DNA from: Lachnospiraceae bacterium
GTDB taxonomy: Bacteria; Bacillota; Clostridia; Lachnospirales; Lachnospiraceae
Assembly: GCA_017431345.1 (NCBI GenBank)
Contig: JAFRLH010000024.1
Span: 17,644-81,643, forward strand
Length of the DNA: 64,000 nt
Direction of reading: 5' to 3'
Every line of letters begins with the position of its first letter. Within the stretch, counting starts at the first letter, position 1. Below are positions 58,872 to 64,000 of the stretch, piece by piece. The translations under genes were made by a program, and so were the position numbers. Below the pieces are notes generated by a model. That model was given only the letters and a program-made list of their open reading frames with translations, searched no databases and was not told where the DNA came from.

Positions 58872-60137
58872 TTATGGCATTTCGAATTCGGCAATTTCAA
58901 AATGCCCTGCTTTTTCGATCATACAGGCGATACCGTTTTCTTTAAAAAGCTTCCGGATCTCCGTTATGATACCGTGATCTTCGTTTCGCTGCATAATGTT
59001 GATCATAAAATCATCGGCGCAGGAAAAGATTTCGACGGAAACACCGCCGCTCAGCGTCAGATCAAGACAGGGGGCGACATAGGAAATATACCTGTCAAGG
59101 CCTGCCCAGTTCACACGTCCCGTATAGCTGACTTCGAAGGTGTTGTTTCCGATCCCGTCCAGAAGGACCCTGCGCATGTAATCCTGCTTTTCGGAAAGCG
59201 TCATGTCCCTGACAGCCTGTTCATTTCTGATATGGGCATTTACTGTCAGAAGATCATGCTCATCGTCGGCCTGCAGGATCAGTGTGCCGCGTCCGATGGT
59301 GTTCAGACGGTCTATCGGAGCAGTCCGCAGGGAATCGGGATAAACGATGGGGACTATGTTTACATGGCACAAGTGGCTCCGGAGTTTTCCCAGTGCACCG
59401 CGGAACTGATGCTGCATCCCGCATACGATCGGCAGGCTGTTTTCCGGATAAAGCTCCTGCATGGCGCGGCACATCATTGACGCCGCGAAAGATGCCGGAC
59501 TTCCGTCCACGCCGGACACATAGTTCATGAGTTCCCTCTGCCGGACACGCAGGATAAAGGATGTCCAGTGTTTCATGTTGTCATACTCCTTCGGCTGGCC
59601 GGCAAGCTTTAAGATTTCACCGGGGCGTTTTCTGACCGGAAACGGTTCCACGGGAACAGGGCTGTCGGGATAAGGATCATCATCGAGTTCCTCTGCAGGG
59701 ATCTCGCTTCCCGGCAGCGCGATCCGGGACTCATCGAATACAGCCTCGGGATGGAGGATCTTAAGATAACAGTAAAGAAGCGTCTGCAGGAACGGGAACA
59801 TGCTCTGTCCGTCCATCATGAAATGGGTGGTGTCAATAAACAGCAGGTCGCCCTCCCATGCGAAGGAGATCAGATGCTGTCCGCTCTGCGCGCTGTTCAG
59901 GCGGACCGGCCGGATGTCATGGGTGATCACGAACGGCGCGTCATTTTGTTCCAGAATAAAGTGCTCACCGTCCCGGACAAGTTTCACCGCAAAGTAAGGA
60001 AATCTGGATGCAGTCAGCGCTGCCGCCTGCTCAAGGGCTGCGGCCTCCACCGGCTCCGTGAGTTTTATTTCCAGGCGGATCGTGTTCCACAGGTCTTCTC
60101 TCACGGCATAGAACAGATTGTTGGGTCGTTGGCTCAT
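58872..60137 (-). CDS. Condensation/alcohol acyltransferase superfamily protein
   Basis: A 421-aa protein of the CoA-dependent acyltransferase/NRPS-condensation fold. The active-site motif HHxxxDG appears as Thr104-His105-Phe-Met-Met-Asp109-Gly110 (DTTHFMMDGQSMFPFLQTL), with the catalytic second His kept and the first replaced by Thr. The N terminus (QRPNNLFYAVREDLWNTIRLEIKL) and the late VSYTGRVNWAGLDRYISYVAP, matching the DFGxG-like latch region, support the family. It is freestanding, with no NRPS module nearby, so it is probably an O- or N-acyltransferase of small molecules or lipids. GCAGGAG lies 12 bases before the ATG. Confidence 0.78.
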   Translation of the reverse strand: MSQRPNNLFYAVREDLWNTIRLEIKLTEPVEAAALEQAAALTASRFPYFAVKLVRDGEHFILEQNDAPFVITHDIRPVRLNSAQSGQHLISFAWEGDLLFIDTTHFMMDGQSMFPFLQTLLYCYLKILHPEAVFDESRIALPGSEIPAEELDDDPYPDSPVPVEPFPVRKRPGEILKLAGQPKEYDNMKHWTSFILRVRQRELMNYVSGVDGSPASFAASMMCRAMQELYPENSLPIVCGMQHQFRGALGKLRSHLCHVNIVPIVYPDSLRTAPIDRLNTIGRGTLILQADDEHDLLTVNAHIRNEQAVRDMTLSEKQDYMRRVLLDGIGNNTFEVSYTGRVNWAGLDRYISYVAPCLDLTLSGGVSVEIFSCADDFMINIMQRNEDHGIITEIRKLFKENGIACMIEKAGHFEIAEFEMP

Positions 60138-60220
60138 AGAAGCTGATTCTCCTGCGATAAATGATAAAGTCTGTCTATATAAGTGTATAGCAGATATTGG
60201 AGGACTTGTGAACGGGAAAC

Positions 60221-60340
60221 GCCAATATTGTTAAAAAGGCCGCGGGGAGATTTGGCCTGAATGAAACAGATCTGCCTGATCTTCCGGGAAAACTAAGGAT
60301 TGTCAATCCCAGAACTGTCATTTATAATCGAATATCATAA
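60221..60340 (+). other. Possible gene remnant without start
   Basis: In the 296-base gap before the Big_2 gene, one frame is open for 39 codons (AAGRFGLNETDLPDLPGKLR, IVNPRTVIYNRIS) between stop codons. It reads like genuine protein but has no start codon and no family I recognise. It may be the 3' end of a deleted gene or chance. Confidence 0.25.
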
Positions 60341-60433
60341 CACTATGCTTCGCGTAAGGACCAACTTGCACAGGCAATAGAGCTTATTAATCATTACCGG
60401 CAGCAGCCTGCTGCCGCAGAATCGGGAGGTAGT

Positions 60434-61750
60434 ATGGGATTATTCAGCAGGAAAACAGGATCAGGTTTTGTAATCGCAGGAATATTCTTCCTGGCAGCTC
60501 TCAGCGTACTGCTCTTTACTGTACAGAGTGAGGCATCAGTCAAAGAAAACGATCCGAACTTCAACTATACAAGAGAATATAACGGCGGAACTCTGAAGTC
60601 AGAAACAGAAGGCGATCATCAGATCATTACCGTGACCGGTGATGTAACGATTGGTGCACTTGATCCTGTGATTTATGGATATGAATACCTGACGATCAAA
60701 GGGGGCGGGACATTGAATTTGACGGGCTCTTCCGAAGGATATGGGATCAATACCAGGAATCTGGTAATCGAAGACGTTACTGTCAAGGGAATGTGGATCG
60801 CAGCAAGCAGAAATGTAACAATCAAAAATGCTGTCGTCGATGTAAGAGCGCCGAAAGGTGTCCTAGCTGTCAATGCACTTCAGGGCGGGGTGAATTCCGT
60901 GATGACGATCGAGAATTCAAAGGTGAATCTTAAGGGCTATTTGAGATGCGGCGACATTAATGATCCGGGAGAGCTTGTTATAAAGAATTCCGAGATTCAG
61001 ATGAGATCAACGGATGGCGAAGATGCTTATGGTCTGCTCAGCGTTACCGGTAAAATAAATCTGAATGGGTATCATGTCTATACGCAGAAAGCAGGAAAAG
61101 ATTATTATACCAATTACATCCTGTACAAACAGTCTGATGGTACATATACAATGGAGACAGGAGAAAACCAGGGGGCATATGTTGTGATCACACAGGACAT
61201 TTACCCGACAGGAATTCCCGTAGAGACAATCCTTATTGAAAATTCCACTCTGGGAGCCAAAACGAACCTTTTGGTTGGAGCAAAAGCAGTTTTTTCTGCA
61301 ACAGTTTTGCCCTCTGATGCAGAAAAGAAAACGGTAAAATGGAGTGTAAGCCCGTCTTCCTATGCAAGCATTTCTTCAGATGGGGTTTTGACTGCAAAAG
61401 CAGCAGGTGCCGGAAAGACTGTGACAGTCACTGCTTCTGCCACGGATGGAAGCGGCGTGAAAGCCCAGACGAAAGTCAAGATCAAAGGAGCCGTCAGTAA
61501 AATCAAGCTTTCTGCATCCAGGAAAACGGTAAAAGTCGGAAAGAAACTGACCATCAAGGCAAAAATCACGGTGGGAAAAGGCGGCAGCAAGGCTGTCAAG
61601 TGGTCTGTCAACAAGAAAAAGTACGCATCAATCACACAGAAAGGCGTACTAAAAGCCAAAAAGGCAGGAAAAGGCAAGACAGTAACGGTGACGGCCAAGG
61701 CAAAGGATGGAAGCGGAAAGAAAGCAAAGATAAAAATAAAAATCAAGTAA
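60434..61750 (+). CDS. Secreted beta-helix and Big_2 domain surface protein
   Basis: A 438-aa protein with a signal peptide (GSGFVIAGIFFLAALSVLLFT, cleavage probably after SEA). Residues 45-230 are strand-rich repeats (DVTIGALDPVIYGYEYLTIKGGG, LVIEDVTVKGMWIAASRNVTI), as in a short parallel beta-helix. Two Big_2 immunoglobulin-like domains follow (about 262-350 and 352-438). Both carry WSV and a GVL(T/K)AKAAGxGKTVTVTA-type ending. The end is Lys-rich with no sorting motif. The ATG follows ATCGGGAGGTAGT. Unlike the two larger surface genes in the window, it is complete. Confidence 0.88.
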   Translation: MGLFSRKTGSGFVIAGIFFLAALSVLLFTVQSEASVKENDPNFNYTREYNGGTLKSETEGDHQIITVTGDVTIGALDPVIYGYEYLTIKGGGTLNLTGSSEGYGINTRNLVIEDVTVKGMWIAASRNVTIKNAVVDVRAPKGVLAVNALQGGVNSVMTIENSKVNLKGYLRCGDINDPGELVIKNSEIQMRSTDGEDAYGLLSVTGKINLNGYHVYTQKAGKDYYTNYILYKQSDGTYTMETGENQGAYVVITQDIYPTGIPVETILIENSTLGAKTNLLVGAKAVFSATVLPSDAEKKTVKWSVSPSSYASISSDGVLTAKAAGAGKTVTVTASATDGSGVKAQTKVKIKGAVSKIKLSASRKTVKVGKKLTIKAKITVGKGGSKAVKWSVNKKKYASITQKGVLKAKKAGKGKTVTVTAKAKDGSGKKAKIKIKIK

Positions 61751-61819
61751 CTATCACGCAGCCGACGAGAAAAGGGAATTTTCATGGAGCCACTACCGTG
61801 TTTCCAGTAAAAATCATTA

Positions 61820-61868
61820 GCTGCAGGCAGGCAAATATCTGTTTTATTGCCTGTCTGCAGCTTTTTTT
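61820..61868 (+). terminator. Strong intrinsic terminator of the Big_2 gene
   Basis: A stem of GCTGCAGGCAGGCAA (61820-61834) with TTGCCTGTCTGCAGC (61847-61861), one mismatch, followed by TTTTTTT. It lies 70 bases after the stop. Confidence 0.9.
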
Positions 61869-61913
61869 AGTAATTAACTTCTTCAGCATAAATGATTTCT
61901 TCGAGTAAAGCGG

Positions 61914-62219
61914 TCATTCGTAATATGCTCTTGCATCCTTCCCTCGGCTCATGTGCCCGCCGCAGAGACCGCAAATCAGCATGCCGGAGAACACATACCG
62001 TTTTGCCGCTCTCTGCGTCTTTCCGTTCCCGTAAGCTTCGCTGTGCTCCCTGATCGCTTCGTTTGCCCGCTGGAATGTGTCGTGATCAATGATCGCGGGA
62101 TGGTCGGCTTCGTTCAGGTACTGGTCGAGCTAGCCTGTGTTCACGTACTTTTTGTAGTTCTCCATGAAGGTCTTCTGGTAGAGGCTGTCCCCGGTGCTGC
62201 CTTCTATTTTTCTGATCAT
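61914..62219 (-). pseudogene. Serine recombinase fragment with an amber codon
   Basis: From the ATG at 62219 the frame reads MIRKIEGSTGDSLYQKTFME, then KYVNTG, a TAG at 62132-62130, then LDQYLNEADHPAIIDHDTFQ, KRYVFSGMLICGLCGGHMSR and a TGA at 61914. This is the central Recombinase domain and the start of the zinc ribbon (CGLCGG) of a large serine recombinase. The catalytic resolvase domain and the rest of the C terminus are missing, so it is dead. Its ATG overlaps the stop of the upstream element gene (ATGA). Confidence 0.75.
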
Positions 62220-63139
62220 TCCATCGCATCTGATTCGCTGATCACAGTGTTCTCAACCGGCTCCGCTGTTGCTCCGTCAACTTCTGTGTCCGTGTTTTCC
62301 TCCGTATTGCTCAGGTTCTCTTCCGCAGTGTTGTTCACAGTCGCTCTCTTCGCTTTCTGTTTTTCCTTCCAGCGGTTCTGCATGGCTTCATCTTTAAAGG
62401 CTGCGTTGCCGGAAAGCGGTGCAAGCAAAATCCTTCTGGCTGTTTTGTACTCTTCCCCCTTCATGCCAAGTGAAATCAGCCAGACTCTCAGGCTGTATTT
62501 CTCATTTTCTGCGGTCACCGGCCTTGCCAGCGTGTGTTTCTGTTCAAGCGCCATCCTGTTCATCAGGGATGCCAGAGCGGTAAATGTGTGGATGTGATCT
62601 GGTCTGTCCGTCTCAGGGAAGCCCGTAAAGGTGACCACATCCTCTGTGAACTCCAGCCCTTCCAGGGCACCGGGATTCGCCTTCAAAACGGTCAGGAAAG
62701 CCGGAATGTCAGTCACAGGGGTAAGCGCCTCCATCAGCTCCGCTGTGCAGGAGAACCGTCCTCCTGTGGCTTTGCTGATGAGGTTTCCTCTCGCCCGGAT
62801 CATGGAGGTCAGGTTCCGCAGGCTTGCTGCCGTATGGTTTGCCATCGGCAGGGAAATGTTTACTTCCACCGGCTCCGGTTCTTCAGTCTCCTGAGGTTCT
62901 GCATTGTCCTCTTCGGTTTCTTCCGGCTCGTTGGGTTTGATCAAGCCTTCAGCCAGCAGGGTGTCGATCACTTCAGTGTCAGCCTCTTCAGTGAACACGA
63001 GGCTTCCGTACCGCTCCACCTTGAATTCGCCGATCTCAAAAGCGCATTCCGGCATCCGGGTGTAGACCGCCCTTTCTCCCGTCAGTTGCTCGATCCTCTT
63101 TACCAGGTCTTTTCTGTTTTCCATGGTCTTGATGTACAT
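62216..63139 (-). CDS. Integrative-element-associated protein ('virulence protein' type)
   Basis: A 307-aa protein. Residues 1-70 (MENRKDLVKRIEQLTGERAV, YTRMPECAFEIGEFKVERYGSLVF) match an N-terminal domain common in proteins of clostridial integrative and conjugative elements, often labelled virulence-associated. A Glu/Pro-rich acidic linker follows (EPEETEEDNAEPQETEEPEP), then a helical domain (ASLRNLTSMIRARGNLISKA, ASLMNRMALEQKH, LRVWLISLGMKGEEYKTARRIL), and an acidic tail. The start at 63139 follows AAAGGGGCAGACA. Its function is unknown. With the recombinase fragment it marks an element remnant. Confidence 0.75.
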   Translation of the reverse strand: MYIKTMENRKDLVKRIEQLTGERAVYTRMPECAFEIGEFKVERYGSLVFTEEADTEVIDTLLAEGLIKPNEPEETEEDNAEPQETEEPEPVEVNISLPMANHTAASLRNLTSMIRARGNLISKATGGRFSCTAELMEALTPVTDIPAFLTVLKANPGALEGLEFTEDVVTFTGFPETDRPDHIHTFTALASLMNRMALEQKHTLARPVTAENEKYSLRVWLISLGMKGEEYKTARRILLAPLSGNAAFKDEAMQNRWKEKQKAKRATVNNTAEENLSNTEENTDTEVDGATAEPVENTVISESDAME

Positions 63140-63697
63140 TGTCTGCCCCTTTCCGCAGGCGTTTCCTGCTGTGCTTTTTCGCTGTGTTTTTTCCGCCCGG
63201 CGACTGTTTTTCGACTTCTCCGGCGGTACACCATTCATCACTCTGAAAGGCTGTAAAGTCAACGATCAGAAGGGCTGATTCTTCAGCTTTTCCGAGGTTC
63301 TACCATAAGCACAAAGGGTGCGCCAAACAGCCGGACAGGACGTACAGTCAGGGCAAAAAGAAGCTCTGACAGGCGCTATACTATATAGGTAGCACTGCTC
63401 CGGCGGCCATCCGTCCGTTCCCATAACAGCGTGTGTATAATAGGCTTGTAGACCCATTACGGAGAGAAGACGTATAGGATCACCCCTGCCTGCATGGGAA
63501 CCATCCATCCCCCTGGAAAGCTCCCGACCGGGCATGTGTGAAAGAGATCATCGTCCATCATCCCCATAAAACAAAAACAGCCGCCCATCGGCGACACCTT
63601 ATCTCATGTTCATAACGGCAAGACCGTAATTCCCCTGTACGAGGAACAGCCCCTTCCGGGGTGCCCGCGCCGCTTATGATCAGCGGTTCTTTTTGTT
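63140..63697. other. Element DNA with no convincing gene
   Basis: Upstream of the element-associated gene. Open frames here lack ribosome sites and protein-like composition. On the minus strand a short GC hairpin followed by TTTTTGTTTTA lies near 63567-63592, and on the plus strand CCGCT-7-AGCGG then TTCTTTTTG lies at 63670-63695; either may be a weak terminator. Confidence 0.5.
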
Positions 63698-63790
63698 TTA
63701 TGCGGTTGCTACCGCCGCCAGCTTCTGCTGCTCTGCCAGCCTCTCGGCCTTCTTCCGTTCCCGTCTTATTCTGCACAGCATGCGTACCAT
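63698..63790 (-). CDS. Possible 30-aa basic peptide
   Basis: MVRMLCRIRRERKKAERLAE and onward to VATA: a short, strongly basic helical frame with AGAAGGG seven bases before the ATG. It lies in the integrative-element remnant. Codon pattern and ribosome site are the only support. From 63791 to the window end I see only short AGAGCCAC repeats and no gene. Confidence 0.3.
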   Translation of the reverse strand: MVRMLCRIRRERKKAERLAEQQKLAAVATA

Positions 63791-64000
63791 CTTCAGACCC
63801 TTCTCTTTTCTCTCTTCTTTTCTTCAAAAGCGAAAGAAGAACGGAAAGATCTATGCTGATGAGTATTCCGGCTCCCGAGAGCCACTGCGTCCGTTACTGA
63901 GAGCCACCCATTCCGCGTGGCAGAGCCGGCCGGAACCGGCAGGTGTTCCGATGTACAGAGCCACCCCTTACAATGGATTCACGGCAACCGCCGAATTCAT

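Noticed and set aside
63266-63535. 89-codon minus-strand frame in the element remnant
   Set aside because: No ribosome site before any ATG and a composition rich in Cys, Trp and Arg typical of chance frames.
1-64000. tRNA genes, rRNA genes, CRISPR arrays, complete insertion sequences
   Set aside because: None recognised on reading both strands; no regularly spaced repeats and no transposase with intact motifs.

Overview
The window reads as chromosomal DNA of an anaerobic, low-to-mid GC Gram-positive bacterium of the class Clostridia (Lachnospiraceae-like, by inference). The reasons are strong AGGAGG ribosome sites, a selenium-dependent molybdenum hydroxylase operon, a tungsten aldehyde oxidoreductase with NADH-dehydrogenase-like partners, a butyrate-type CoA-transferase, butyrate kinase, and BspA-type and Listeria-Bacteroides-repeat surface proteins. 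No rRNA, tRNA, CRISPR array or complete insertion sequence was seen.

Layout. 1-2581: M18 aminopeptidase (cut by the window edge) and a MATE exporter. 2724-5912: a compact GntR regulon in which a radical SAM enzyme, the regulator and a sodium:solute symporter all carry copies of the same operator. 5971-6088: a palindromic repeat. 6138-6995: a YitT protein. 7108-11628: a giant surface protein that has lost its 5' end. 11797-13131: a CoA-transferase. 13287-23734: a ten-gene selenium/molybdenum hydroxylase operon (yqeB, a yqeC-mocA fusion, an ammonia-lyase homologue without the MIO triad, three hydroxylase subunits, selD, yedF, a DUF3343 gene and a cysteine-desulfurase-like gene). A small gene with its own promoter and terminator diverges from it (23897-24310).

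24332-29712 is a TetR-controlled catabolic operon (class III aminotransferase, class II aldolase, TetR, FGGY kinase, GtrA). 29889-32991 is a D-amino-acid aminotransferase/butyrate kinase/phosphotransacetylase operon. 33837-38181 is a partner-switching operon: a STAS protein, a membrane SpoIIE phosphatase, and a MATE transporter fused to a kinase-type ATPase domain. 38379-41880 holds a secreted LRR protein, a secreted SGNH-like protein and a DUF5714 protein.

42086-47653 is the strongest candidate for an uncharacterised system: circularly permuted ATP-grasp, alpha-E protein, transglutaminase-like protein, and two AstE-like M14 proteins, one intact and one that has lost its zinc ligands, followed by a zinc-ribbon/TPR protein. 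Its promoter is followed almost at once by an intrinsic terminator. 48648-54336 is a six-gene NADH-linked aldehyde:ferredoxin oxidoreductase operon with its own MoaD. 54779-56401 is a GH43 beta-xylosidase. 56605-58233 is a second surface-protein gene, broken by an in-frame TAA. 58396-61750 holds a small hypothetical gene, a condensation-type acyltransferase and a Big_2 surface protein. 61914 to the end is a decayed integrative element (serine recombinase fragment, element-associated protein, mostly non-coding DNA).

Common threads are fermentative energy metabolism (CoA-transferase, Pta/Buk, AOR-NADH), metal-cofactor enzymes (Mo/Se, W), locally palindromic regulation, and turnover of large surface-protein genes.
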